Assembly (NCBI GenBank): GCA_017438675.1
Contig: JAFRUW010000082.1
Coordinates: 1-16,302 of the forward strand
Length of the DNA: 16,302 nt
Source: Oscillospiraceae bacterium
GTDB lineage: Bacteria > Bacillota > Clostridia > Oscillospirales > Oscillospiraceae
Direction: 5' to 3'
Shown in pieces: positions 6,772-14,411 of this stretch. The translations under genes and the position numbers were made by a program. How positions within the stretch are numbered: position 1 is the first letter of the stretch; the number at the start of each line of letters is the position of its first letter. The notes below the pieces were generated by a model. It searched no databases, was not told the origin of the DNA, and worked only from the letters and a program-made list of their open reading frames with translations.

Positions 6772-7935
6772 ATGGGATTTCTCAGAAAACGAAGTAAAAC
6801 ACCGGGTGCATCGGTGCAGCTCAGGTCAAGGGACAGCCATCCCTTTGCGCCGCTGAATGACTATGTTCCCCTGAAAAACGGGGAAATAATGCTTTACCGG
6901 GCCATAAGGGAGGCCGTCCCGGCTGTGGACGCTGCGGTGGTAAAGCTCATACGGCTTACCGGCGGCTTTAAGGTGGAGGCAAAGGATAAGACTGCTGAAA
7001 AGGAACTTAACGAATTCCTGCTCACCGTGCCGACGGGGAGAGGCCAGCAGGGTATGGATTCATTTCTGTATTCATATCTGGATTCCATGATCACCTGCGG
7101 CAGGGGCATCGGTGAGATCGTGCTTTCCGGAGATCGGAGCGTCGCGGCGATACTGTGCGGCAACGCGGCGGATATCGAGATAAGGGAAAAGAGCTCACCT
7201 CTTGATTTTGAAATATGCTCCTACGCTCCGGGCGGCAGGATCGTTCCGCTTCCGTACCAGAACCTTCTGCTTTTTACACCCTTCAAGCCTGAGTCTGACA
7301 ATCCCTACGGTGTGTCTCTCCTGCGGTCTATGCCGTTTCTTACGGAAATACTGCTTAAAATATATAACTCCATCGGCATCAACTGGGACAGAGCCGGAAA
7401 TGTTCGCTTTGCGGTGGTCTACAAACCAAAAAACGACGCCGTGGACAGGGCCTTTGCAAAGGAACGGAGCGAACAGATCGCAAGAGAGTGGTCCGCCGCC
7501 ATGCAGGCCGGAAAGCACGGTTCGGTAAGGGATTTCGTAGCAGTGGGCGACGTGGACATCAAGGTCATCGGCGCAGACAGTCAGATCCTGGATTCGGAAG
7601 TGCCCGTACGTCAGATCATGGAGCAGCTTGTGGCCGCCACCGGACTCCCGCCCTTTATGCTGGGCTTCAGCTGGTCCACAACGGAACGCATGTCCTCCCA
7701 GCAGGCGGATATGATCACATCTGAGCTGACGGCTGTGCGCCGCTCCCTTGAGCCTGTGATCAGACGTGTCTGCGACCTATGGCTCGCGGCCAACGGGTTC
7801 AGAAGAGACTACACCGTTGTCTGGGACGACATCAATCTTCAGGACGCCGAGGGTGACGCCCATGCGGAGCTTTACAGAGCGCAGGCCGAGCTGTACAGGA
7901 ACCAGGCGGAGAAATCTACCGGAAAGGAGGTATGA
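6772..7935 (+). CDS. phage portal protein (XkdE-like)
   Basis: The 387-residue protein forms the dodecameric ring through which DNA enters the head and to which the tail docks. Family-like segments are the N-terminal AIREAVPAVDAAVVKL (about 45-60), the LLLFTPFKPESDNPYGVSLLRS clip/stem region near 165-186, and the C-terminal LVAATGLPPFMLGFSW block followed by a helix that reads AELYRAQAELYRNQAEK at the tail end, typical of portal C-terminal helices. It follows the large terminase by 24 bases, with GAAAGG/CAGG as ribosome site. Its last bases contain the AGGAGG ribosome site of the protease gene and the stop overlaps that gene. Position between terminase and protease is the usual one. Confidence 0.9.
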   Translation: MGFLRKRSKTPGASVQLRSRDSHPFAPLNDYVPLKNGEIMLYRAIREAVPAVDAAVVKLIRLTGGFKVEAKDKTAEKELNEFLLTVPTGRGQQGMDSFLYSYLDSMITCGRGIGEIVLSGDRSVAAILCGNAADIEIREKSSPLDFEICSYAPGGRIVPLPYQNLLLFTPFKPESDNPYGVSLLRSMPFLTEILLKIYNSIGINWDRAGNVRFAVVYKPKNDAVDRAFAKERSEQIAREWSAAMQAGKHGSVRDFVAVGDVDIKVIGADSQILDSEVPVRQIMEQLVAATGLPPFMLGFSWSTTERMSSQQADMITSELTAVRRSLEPVIRRVCDLWLAANGFRRDYTVVWDDINLQDAEGDAHAELYRAQAELYRNQAEKSTGKEV

Positions 7936-7937
7936 AA

Positions 7938-8834
7938 TTGTTAAAATGCAAGGAAACCATGACAGGTGTAAAGAATGTGATCCCCCCGGAGGATATGGAG
8001 GCAATAAACCGGTATTCCAAAACTCCCCTGACACCGGAAGAGGTGTTCACCTTCGATCTCCTGCTCTGCGACAATGAGATCGACCGTGATTTCGAGCGAT
8101 TCTCGGCGGATGCGATATCCGGGCTTTGCGAGATGTTTTTGGGAAGGACGGGAATATTCGACCACACATGGTCGGCCCACGGTCAGAAGGCAAGGATATA
8201 TAAAACCCAGGTGATCGAGGATCCCTCAAAAATTACTTCTTACGGTGAGCCCTATATCTATCTCAAGGCGTCGGCGTATATGCTGAGAAACGCCGAAAAT
8301 GAAGCGCTCATCGACGACATCAGGAGCGGTATAAAAAAGGAAGTCAGCATCGGATGCAGCGTTAAGGAGATCACCTGCAATATCTGCGGAGAACCGGACG
8401 GAAGCCCCTCATGCAGTCATATCCGCGGAGCGGAATACGACGGCGTTATTTGCTGCCGTGTGCTGAACGAGCCCACAGACGCTTATGAATGGTCGTTTGT
8501 TGCAGTGCCAGCCCAGCGGGACGCCGGAGTTATGAAGCGTTTCTCAGGCGCAGCGGACGACGATGCAATTAAACGCCTGGAAAAGGAAGCCGATCTGGGC
8601 AGGATGTATCTCGGGAAGCTGCGGGATGATACTGCAAAATCCGCTGTTCTTGTTTTGCCTGAGCTAAACGAGGACATTCTCAGATCTGTTCTGAGTAAGC
8701 TCGATGAAAAAGAGCTTATGAGTCTGGGCGAGACATTAAAGAAGAGAGCGGACAAGCTGTATCCCCCTGTCTGTCAGCTTAAATATCAGCGCGAGCAGGC
8801 AAGAGATAAGGACGAAAACTATTACAAAATCTGA
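7938..8834 (+). CDS. prohead protease with coiled-coil/scaffold-like C-terminus (XkdF-like)
   Basis: The 298-residue protein should cleave scaffold and capsid during head maturation. The catalytic features are a histidine in GRTGIFDHTWS (His76 counted from the TTG) and a serine in KKEVSIGCSV (Ser137), matching the His/Ser arrangement of assemblin-like prohead proteases; PTDAYEWSFVAVPAQRDAGV follows as the conserved end of the domain. A CNICGE...CSH cluster (C147, C150, C159, H161) looks like a small zinc knuckle. Residues after about 205 are charged and helical, suiting a scaffold role. AGGAGG (7925-7930) is 7 bases before TTG 7938 but only 1 base before the in-frame ATG 7932, so TTG is the better start; ATG 7932 would add two residues. 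Confidence 0.85.
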   Translation: MLKCKETMTGVKNVIPPEDMEAINRYSKTPLTPEEVFTFDLLLCDNEIDRDFERFSADAISGLCEMFLGRTGIFDHTWSAHGQKARIYKTQVIEDPSKITSYGEPYIYLKASAYMLRNAENEALIDDIRSGIKKEVSIGCSVKEITCNICGEPDGSPSCSHIRGAEYDGVICCRVLNEPTDAYEWSFVAVPAQRDAGVMKRFSGAADDDAIKRLEKEADLGRMYLGKLRDDTAKSAVLVLPELNEDILRSVLSKLDEKELMSLGETLKKRADKLYPPVCQLKYQREQARDKDENYYKI

Positions 8835-8851
8835 TATGGAGGTAAATCAAT

Positions 8852-9199
8852 ATGAGTATTTCTTTCGGCGGAGTCGGCGAGCTCTGCGTAACATTCAAGA
8901 CGACAGGTACTGTCACAAAGGGCAGTCCCGTAAAGATGAGCTCCAATGATACGGTGGCGGCATGCTCCAACGGCGACAGATTCATCGGTATCGCGGTCGA
9001 CGTCAAGAGCGACGGCTACTGCACGGTTCAGGTCAGCGGCTTTACGGTCATGGCCTATTCCGGCACTGCGCCTACCGTCGGTTATGCCATGCTGGCGGCT
9101 GATGCCTCCGGCGGCGTAAAGGCAGCTGCCAGCGGCGGCGGGGAACATCTTGTTCTGAACGTGGACACCACCGGCGGCAAAGTCGGTTTCATTATTTGA
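8852..9199 (+). CDS. capsid decoration/stabilisation protein
   Basis: This 115-residue protein is rich in Gly, Ser, Thr and Val, with beta-strand-like sequence and no cysteine motif. It fits the small head-decoration or capsid-stabilising proteins (DUF2190/gpD-like) commonly encoded just before the major capsid gene; phrases such as GSPVKMSSNDTVAAC and GDRFIGIAVDV are typical of that fold, in which a parent protein is described by its state and then its value. GGAGG (8838-8842) lies 9 bases before the ATG. It would trimerise on the outer head surface. Assignment rests on composition, size and neighbours rather than on a catalytic motif. Confidence 0.75.
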   Translation: MSISFGGVGELCVTFKTTGTVTKGSPVKMSSNDTVAACSNGDRFIGIAVDVKSDGYCTVQVSGFTVMAYSGTAPTVGYAMLAADASGGVKAAASGGGEHLVLNVDTTGGKVGFII

Positions 9200-9214
9200 C
9201 AGGAGGTAGTTTAA

Positions 9215-10246
9215 ATGGCATTTCATTTTGAAAACGTTAAGCTGGACAAGGGTATGTACAGCCAGACCGGCATGACCTTCACAGAGGTTCTTGAGAAGGC
9301 CGATCCTTCCGAAAACTATATCGGCACCCCGGTGGAAGGGCTTGACGCCTACCAGCGCCAGCTCAAGAGATTCGACATCAAGGTCAAGGGCGCAGGCAGC
9401 GACCCCGTCGAGAAGTTTTTCAGAACAACACAGAGCTCCGTGCTTTTCCCCGAATACGTTGCAAGAAGCGTCAGAGCGGGTATGGAGGAGGGAAATGTGC
9501 TCTCTTCCATCGTGGCGTCCACAACAAAGTTTGAGGGCATGGACTACCGTTCCATTTACTCCGCTCCTTCCGATGACGACAAGACCCTGAGACGCGTGGA
9601 AGAGGGCACTGCCATCCCCACAACCGAGATCAAGGTCCAGTCCAATCTTGTTAAGCTCCACAAGCGCGGCCGCATGCTTGTCGCTTCCTACGAAGCCATC
9701 AGATTCCAGCGCCTGGATCTCTTCTCCGTCATGCTCCGCCAGATCGGCAGTCACATCATGCGCATGCACCTTGAGGACGCCATCGACGTTCTTGTAAACG
9801 GCGACGGAAACAATAATGCCGCTTCAGCGTACGCCATCGGTACAAGCCCCATCACAGGCACCTCCGGCACCCTGACATACGCGGCGCTCCTCGACTTCTG
9901 GGCACAGTTCGAGCCTTACAATATGAATACCATCATCGTACCGCCCGCAGTAATGCTCAAGATGCTGAACCTCTCCGTGTTCCAGGATGCTGCAGCCGGT
10001 CTCAACTTCCAGGGTACAGGCGAGCTTATCAACCCCCTCGGCGCAAAGCTCATCAGCACATCCGCCGCTCCCGCAGGCAAGATCATCGGCGTTGACAACA
10101 AGTACGCCCTTGAAATGGTACAGGTGGCTGATGTGAATGTGGAATACGACAGGCTCATCGACAGGCAGCTTGAAAGAGCGGCCATCACGAGCATTTACGG
10201 TTTTGCAAAGCTCTATAAAGAGGCTTCCTGCGTACTTACAGTTTAA
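9215..10246 (+). CDS. major capsid protein (HK97 fold, XkdG-like)
   Basis: The 343-residue protein is the main head shell subunit. It sits in the standard place after protease and decoration protein and has the strongest ribosome site in the block (AGGAGG at 9201-9206, 8 bases before ATG). The sequence shows a charged N-terminal arm (about 1-70), a KFFRTTQSSVLFPEYVARSV segment (about 66-85) where mature shells commonly begin their body, a RMLVASYEAIRFQRLDLF spine-helix region and a C-terminal block ending IYGFAKLYKEASCVLTV, characteristic of capsids in PBSX-like phages. A cleavage site by the upstream protease is expected in the N-terminal arm but cannot be placed. A stable stem-loop follows the gene. 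Confidence 0.9.
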   Translation: MAFHFENVKLDKGMYSQTGMTFTEVLEKADPSENYIGTPVEGLDAYQRQLKRFDIKVKGAGSDPVEKFFRTTQSSVLFPEYVARSVRAGMEEGNVLSSIVASTTKFEGMDYRSIYSAPSDDDKTLRRVEEGTAIPTTEIKVQSNLVKLHKRGRMLVASYEAIRFQRLDLFSVMLRQIGSHIMRMHLEDAIDVLVNGDGNNNAASAYAIGTSPITGTSGTLTYAALLDFWAQFEPYNMNTIIVPPAVMLKMLNLSVFQDAAAGLNFQGTGELINPLGAKLISTSAAPAGKIIGVDNKYALEMVQVADVNVEYDRLIDRQLERAAITSIYGFAKLYKEASCVLTV

Positions 10247-10263
10247 CGTGTAATCGAAATACA

Positions 10264-10289
10264 GAGCCGTCTGTTCCGACAGGCGGCTC
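10264..10289 (+). terminator. stem-loop after the major capsid gene (not a full terminator)
   Basis: GAGCCGTCTGT (10264-10274) and ACAGGCGGCTC (10279-10289) form an 11-bp stem with one G-T pair around a TCCG loop. No T-run follows, so read-through is expected. It could protect the 3' end of the capsid mRNA or attenuate downstream genes. Confidence 0.5.
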
Positions 10290-10311
10290 AGGATAAAAGG
10301 CTGGTGATACT

Positions 10312-10665
10312 ATTTTTACGGAAGAAATCTATGCGGCAGCCGTGGCGCTTGCAGGGGAGGAATCGGATGAACTCCTGGGGTTCTGCTGTGCGGCGGAGAG
10401 GGAGTTCGTTTCGCGGCTGAGAAACACAGTCACCCCGGAAATGTGCAGGGAAACCCTCATAACTGCGTCCTCAATGCTTGCGGTGTCAATGCTGGGCAGT
10501 GTGAAAGACGGCGGAGACGATATCGTCTCCTACAAGGCGGGCGATGTTGAAGTAAAAAGGGGAGAGGTCGGCAGTAAAAGCGCAGGCCTTCGCAGTCAGG
10601 CGGAGCTCCTCATGCATCCGTATATGAATGATGATGAATTCAGTTTTATCGGGGTGAGAGGATGA
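10312..10665 (+). CDS. head-tail connector / head completion protein (gp6-like)
   Basis: The protein is a small helical adaptor of the head-tail connector type, expected to add a ring under the portal. Helical segments TEEIYAAAVALAGEE, ELLGFCCAAEREFVSRLRN and CRETLITASSMLAVSMLG resemble this family. The start is uncertain: the only in-frame standard start is GTG 10342, which has no ribosome site and would delete the first helix. An ATT at 10312 gives MFTEEIYAAAVALAG (118 residues in total with stop excluded 117) and has AAAGG (10296-10300) 11 bases upstream, so I extend to it, with low certainty. Its stop overlaps the next ATG (ATGA), so they are coupled. Confidence 0.7.
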   Translation: MFTEEIYAAAVALAGEESDELLGFCCAAEREFVSRLRNTVTPEMCRETLITASSMLAVSMLGSVKDGGDDIVSYKAGDVEVKRGEVGSKSAGLRSQAELLMHPYMNDDEFSFIGVRG

Positions 10666-10997
10666 TAAGCTTTGCCGCTGTTCTGGACAGGTACGGCGAT
10701 GACGCGGTTGTTTATACAAACGGTGAAAACCACGCTGTCAAAGCCTTCGTCAACCCTGTTATAAGCGAGAGATACCTGAAAAAGTGGAAAACCATGACTA
10801 AGCTCGGCGAGGTCAACAACGCAACGTATTATTACTTCGGCCCTCCGGACTGTGATATCGACGATCCCGAGAATTCACATGTCACAATCCGGGGAAAAAC
10901 CTACAGGTTCATCCGTGCGGAAAAGTATGTGGTGGAGGGATTTCCGTCCCACTGGGAAGCTATGCTGGAAGTCAAAGAGGAGGATTACGATGGCTGA
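10662..10997 (+). CDS. head-tail adaptor / head completion protein (XkdH-like)
   Basis: The 111-residue protein sits where PBSX XkdH lies, between the connector and the tail-completion protein, and is most likely a head-closure or stopper protein of the SPP1 gp16-like group. The sequence alternates beta-strand-like segments: a positively charged KKWKTMTKLGEVNNATYYYFGP near residue 40-61, then HVTIRGKTYRFIRAEKYVV (about 73-91), and an acidic end. The text TYRFIRAEKYVVEGFPSHWEAML resembles family C-termini. ATG overlaps the previous stop as ATGA with GGGGTGAG/AGG as ribosome site. No enzymatic residues are visible. The role comes from position and size. Confidence 0.7.
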   Translation: MISFAAVLDRYGDDAVVYTNGENHAVKAFVNPVISERYLKKWKTMTKLGEVNNATYYYFGPPDCDIDDPENSHVTIRGKTYRFIRAEKYVVEGFPSHWEAMLEVKEEDYDG

Positions 10998-11496
10998 ACT
11001 CGATACTGTTATCGGTGCGGTTTGCGAAGCGCTTATTGACGGCGGCGTCCCGGCTGTCATATCCCAGAATCCTTTCGGAGGGAAAAAGCATCACCACGAT
11101 CCCATAGTGACTGTGGGATTAAAGGCCGGGTCGGTGATATCCTGCGGATTTAAGGAGTATCTGGGTATGCGGTATGACTCGGATACTGACACCGAAAGCG
11201 AGGTCTACGGCAAGAGAATCGATCTTACTCTGGGACTGTCCCTGTGGTCGCCGAAGACAAGTGATCACGGACACGAGAAATGCCTGACGCTTTTCTCACA
11301 GACTGCGGACGCTCTCGGCAGTCTTCCCGAAGCGCTGAAGGTCAGAGAGCTCAGCTGCGGTGAGACGGATTATGATCATACCGCCGAGATGTTCCGATGT
11401 GACGCTGAACTGAAACTGTCGGCATTCCTGACTGCGGAGAAGACTGACGATTCTCAGTTCCTTGATTTTAAGCTGAAAGGAGTTATAACAAATTGA
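10990..11496 (+). CDS. tail completion / tail terminator protein (XkdI/J position)
   Basis: The 168-residue protein starts at ATG 10990 with GAGGAGG (10977-10983) 6 bases upstream; the in-frame ATG 46 codons upstream lies inside the previous gene and lacks a ribosome site. The first helix DTVIGAVCEALIDGG and a beta-rich middle (TVGLKAGSVISCGFKEYLGM, then LTLGLSLWSPK) match the alpha-beta layout of tail-terminator proteins that cap the sheath and tube at the head end. A histidine-rich HGHEK is seen near residue 95 and KKHHHDP near 32-38; neither is a known catalytic site. It overlaps the preceding gene by 8 bases and the sheath gene by 4. Exact role is inferred from order. Confidence 0.65.
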   Translation: MAELDTVIGAVCEALIDGGVPAVISQNPFGGKKHHHDPIVTVGLKAGSVISCGFKEYLGMRYDSDTDTESEVYGKRIDLTLGLSLWSPKTSDHGHEKCLTLFSQTADALGSLPEALKVRELSCGETDYDHTAEMFRCDAELKLSAFLTAEKTDDSQFLDFKLKGVITN

Positions 11497-12563
11497 CGAT
11501 CAATACTGAACGATCCGGTGTATTTACATCGTATCAGGCAACAAATGTATCTTATTCCAAAAAAGGCAGAGGGGTGGCAGGCCTTGTTGCCATTGCGGAA
11601 ACAGGCACGGCGAATCAGGTGTATACCATCTCCTCACCTTCTGAAGCAAGGTCCGTATTCGGGGCGAGCAATATTGCGAAGATCGCCGACATTCTCTTTG
11701 CAAACGGTGTATTTGAGATAAAGGCGATCCCGGTGTTCAGATTCGGCAACGATAACGATCCCGCGGCGCAGACCTACGGAAGCGCCTTTGCAAGGATCGC
11801 GGCAATCGATGAAGTGCAGGTCATCGTATGCGATTCCAGGCTTTCCGATGTACATGCCGCCATGAAAACGGCGATCCTCGGCGCCGATAACAGGAACAGG
11901 TATAAGATCGGCGTAGTCGAGAGCGATGACAGCAGCTCGGATACGATCATCACAAACGCCCAGTCTCTGAACTGCGAGAGAATGATAATGGTCGGCCCCG
12001 GAGCCCTGGACGTCGACGGTACGATATCTTCCTGCCCGCTGGCAGCCGCAGCCTTTGCCGGAGCAATGCTGTCCGAGTCTGACCCTGCTGTCCCCATGAA
12101 CGGCGCAGAGCTTCACGGTCTGGGCGGTGTTACATACTCTCTTACAGAGGGGCTGATCACTAACATGGTGAGAGCAGGTGTTTCTCCCATTGAATGCGTC
12201 GGCGGCGTAACAAGCATAATCAGAGGCGTTACAACGTATACAGAGGATTCAAACGGAGACAGCGACCCCACATGGCATGAGATCACCACCATACGCATCG
12301 TTGACGATGTAATCCCTGAGGTGAGGGATTCCCTGAGAGCAATGTTTGCAAGGTCAAAAAACACTGCACAGACAAGAGACGCCATAAAGACACAGGTGGT
12401 TGTCATTCTCGAAAAGAAGGTGGCCGCTGAGATCATTGACAGCTACGGCAATATTTCTGTGACTCAGGATGAAGAGGATCCGACAACCTGCAACGTCACT
12501 TTTGACTTCGCGGTGGTACACGGTATCAACAAGATCATTCTCACAGCAGACATTACGGTTTAA
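11493..12563 (+). CDS. phage tail sheath protein (XkdK-like)
   Basis: The 356-residue protein is the contractile sheath subunit, which shows that this is a myovirus-type tail. The N-terminus (residues 1-60) has the strand set YSKKGRGVAGLVAIAETG typical of the inter-subunit mesh, and the C-terminus carries IVVHGINKIILTADITV-like end strands that donate to neighbours; the middle domain contains GPGALDVDGTISSCPLAAAAFAGAML, matching the family's conserved VAGLIA-type segment, and EVRDSLRAMFARSKNT. The length is at the short end, like PBSX XkdK-type sheaths. TTG start overlaps the previous stop; AAAGGAG lies 10 bases upstream. Works with the tube directly downstream. Confidence 0.92.
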   Translation: MTINTERSGVFTSYQATNVSYSKKGRGVAGLVAIAETGTANQVYTISSPSEARSVFGASNIAKIADILFANGVFEIKAIPVFRFGNDNDPAAQTYGSAFARIAAIDEVQVIVCDSRLSDVHAAMKTAILGADNRNRYKIGVVESDDSSSDTIITNAQSLNCERMIMVGPGALDVDGTISSCPLAAAAFAGAMLSESDPAVPMNGAELHGLGGVTYSLTEGLITNMVRAGVSPIECVGGVTSIIRGVTTYTEDSNGDSDPTWHEITTIRIVDDVIPEVRDSLRAMFARSKNTAQTRDAIKTQVVVILEKKVAAEIIDSYGNISVTQDEEDPTTCNVTFDFAVVHGINKIILTADITV

Positions 12564-12574
12564 GGAGGATAAGT

Positions 12575-12961
12575 ATGAATACAACGGGATTCCCCACAAG
12601 CAGCGACATCTATCTTGAGGCGAACGGCAAAAAAATCGCAGTTGTTCAGAGCTACAGGGCTGTTTCAAAAAGAGCCAGCAAGAGTATTGAGGCCTTCGGC
12701 GAGACTGAACCCGTCGCCACCATTGAGGGGCATAAGACATACACAATCGAGCTTACGAGGATCTACGCCACCGATACGGCCATCAGCGACGGTATCGACT
12801 TCTACTCCATCAACGATTTCTCCCTTGTTATCGCAAAGCCCGACAGACGCATCGTCTATACCGGATGCCAGTGGGCTGATATCCAGGAGGACGGTCAGCT
12901 TGGCGAGACTGTCATCGAAAAGATTACCCTTGTCGCTGCCGGAAGGGTGGAGACGAAGTGA
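12575..12961 (+). CDS. phage tail tube protein (XkdM-like)
   Basis: The 128-residue protein is the inner tail tube subunit. It directly follows the sheath and precedes the chaperone, as in PBSX. It shows DIYLEANGKKIAVVQSYRAVSKRASKSIEAFGETEPVATIEGHKTYTIELTRIY-type sequence: an N-terminal strand, a basic loop that in the family lines the tube, and a strand TYTIELTRIYA. The end FSLVIAKPDRRIVYTGCQW...ITLVAAGR resembles the XkdM/T4 gp19-like barrel. GGAGG (12564-12568) is 6 bases before ATG. It is expressed just after the sheath stop and its TGA overlaps the next GTG. Confidence 0.88.
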   Translation: MNTTGFPTSSDIYLEANGKKIAVVQSYRAVSKRASKSIEAFGETEPVATIEGHKTYTIELTRIYATDTAISDGIDFYSINDFSLVIAKPDRRIVYTGCQWADIQEDGQLGETVIEKITLVAAGRVETK

Positions 12962-13824
12962 GCGGCGAAATATATGTGAGCTTCGGCGGAGATGAGCTTG
13001 AGCTTAGGGATATAAGCGCGGCGGAGTATCTCTCCGCCGGGGCCGAGGCCGGTAAACTGTACAGGGAATCGGGAAATGAAAGCGCGGCGGCAAGGGCGGT
13101 CATCCTTGGAGCGTGCCTCCTCAGCAGGGGACTGTACAGCGGTGACGGAAGAGCATATGCGACGGCAAAAGACGTCCTCGAAGCTGTCACCGCGGAGGAG
13201 ATACTTGAAACGGCGAGGTATGCGGGGATTGACGCCGACATGGTAAAGAAATTCATCGAGAGTGCCGACAGGATGATGAAAAGAGCATCCGATCCGGGAA
13301 TTAACGCTGCGTCCTCTGATAAGGATTACAGCGCCAGCGAGCGGGGCGGCTTCGGCTTCGATGGAATTGCAGGTGCGTCAAAAGAAAGGTTCGATCCTAC
13401 GGAGGGTGAAGGCGCCTATGATTATAAAAAAGCGTCAGATCATAATCCTGATCCTGCCCAATACGCCGGACAGAGTGATCTGCGGAAAACGGACTACACT
13501 ACGGACGGCAATCATGTAACGGGTGACATGGTCGATGGGAATGAGCGCTTACCAGACGGTACAGACCGGAGACGCGGATATGATCTGATTGATCGTGTTA
13601 TGAATGATGATCCGGCCGGCAAGGCTTCGGTGAAGCTTCCGTTTGAACATAAGACGTATATACCCGAGAGAGACGATATCGTTTCTGCGCAGTCGAACCC
13701 ATATGAGATGCTGAGCCGTTCACTTTACAGAGCGGCACTGCAGCCCAGAGACGATATGCGCCGGGTATCCGATTTCTTCCAGCGAGACAGCAGAAGATAC
13801 GACGGCATTATAACGATGTACTGA
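12958..13824 (+). CDS. tail assembly chaperone with long C-terminal extension
   Basis: The 288-residue protein has two parts. Residues 1-110 look like the XkdN tail-assembly chaperone: the VSFGGDELELRDISAAEYL start, then helices with SRGLYSGDGRAYATAKDVLEAVTAEEI. Residues about 111-288 are hydrophilic and rich in Gly, Asp, Pro and Arg, of low helical tendency, ending in a compact basic segment DDMRRVSDFFQRDSRRYD (265-282). The whole reads in one frame, so no -1 slip is needed to make the extension. GTG start overlaps the tube stop; GGTGGAG lies about 7 bases upstream. Chaperones normally act before a tape-measure gene, but none follows; the extension could be a fused or shortened substitute, or a stalk carrying the chaperone. 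Function of the extension is not established. Confidence 0.7.
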   Translation: MSGEIYVSFGGDELELRDISAAEYLSAGAEAGKLYRESGNESAAARAVILGACLLSRGLYSGDGRAYATAKDVLEAVTAEEILETARYAGIDADMVKKFIESADRMMKRASDPGINAASSDKDYSASERGGFGFDGIAGASKERFDPTEGEGAYDYKKASDHNPDPAQYAGQSDLRKTDYTTDGNHVTGDMVDGNERLPDGTDRRRGYDLIDRVMNDDPAGKASVKLPFEHKTYIPERDDIVSAQSNPYEMLSRSLYRAALQPRDDMRRVSDFFQRDSRRYDGIITMY

Positions 13825-13841
13825 GAACGGGGTGATTATAT

Positions 13842-14402
13842 ATGAAACTGTCACCGATGAGGTTTAAAGACTATGTCTGGCCTCACAATCCAAAAACCTT
13901 TGAGGTAACCGATGTTCGCAGGCTGACGGTAAACCCTGTGCCCTTCGGGAGATGGTCGGTAACCGATATGGGAACCAACGCCAGAGTTCTGAAGGGGGAG
14001 GGCGAGTTTGTGGGCGACGACGCCTACGACGAGTTTCTGAAGCTGAAGGCGGTGTTTGACGAGGGCACGCCGGGTATCCTGGTGCATCCGGTATGGCAGG
14101 CTGTGAGAGTCTGGTTCTCTGCCCTGTCCCTGAGGCAGGAGCCGCTGCAGAATTTTGTAAGCTACGCTTTCGAGTTTGTTGAGGATGAAAGGAGGACAAT
14201 AAACGGCGGCGTTGTCGTGACAGGCAATGCGGAATCTGTTTCCGATCAGACCGGAACGAGAACGTATACCGTAAAGAAGGGCGATACGCTGTGGAAGATC
14301 TCAAAACAGTTCAATCTGACTCTCAATCAGATCATAAAGCTGAATCCTCAGATAAAGAATCCGAATCTCATCTATGTGGGACAGACGGTATATGTGGCAT
14401 AA
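13842..14402 (+). CDS. LysM-domain tail protein (XkdP-like)
   Basis: The 186-residue protein has an N-terminal tail domain (residues 1-about 120; PHNPKTFEVTDVRRL start, then beta strands) and a C-terminal LysM repeat (141-186: TYTVKKGDTLWKISKQF...NPNLIYVGQTVYVA), linked by GNAESVSDQTGTR. LysM binds N-acetylglucosamine in glycans; in tail proteins of the XkdP group it is a structural part of the baseplate-hub junction or anchors the tail tip. Ribosome site GGGGTGAT overlaps the spacer before ATG 13842. It comes directly after the chaperone where a tape measure would normally intervene. The next gene is 9 bases downstream with its own GGAGG. Confidence 0.88.
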   Translation: MKLSPMRFKDYVWPHNPKTFEVTDVRRLTVNPVPFGRWSVTDMGTNARVLKGEGEFVGDDAYDEFLKLKAVFDEGTPGILVHPVWQAVRVWFSALSLRQEPLQNFVSYAFEFVEDERRTINGGVVVTGNAESVSDQTGTRTYTVKKGDTLWKISKQFNLTLNQIIKLNPQIKNPNLIYVGQTVYVA

Positions 14403-14411
14403 GGAGGTTGT

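Noticed and set aside
8822..9769. 315-codon minus-strand frame antisense to the decoration and capsid genes
   Set aside because: The plus-strand genes have ribosome sites, conserved order and family motifs; this is a mirror frame without a ribosome site.
13425..13440. T-AAA-AAA slip-like run in the chaperone gene as a programmed -1 frameshift
   Set aside because: The run is not an X-XXY-YYZ heptamer in the reading frame, no pseudoknot or alternative long frame follows, and the gene already reads through to its extension in frame.
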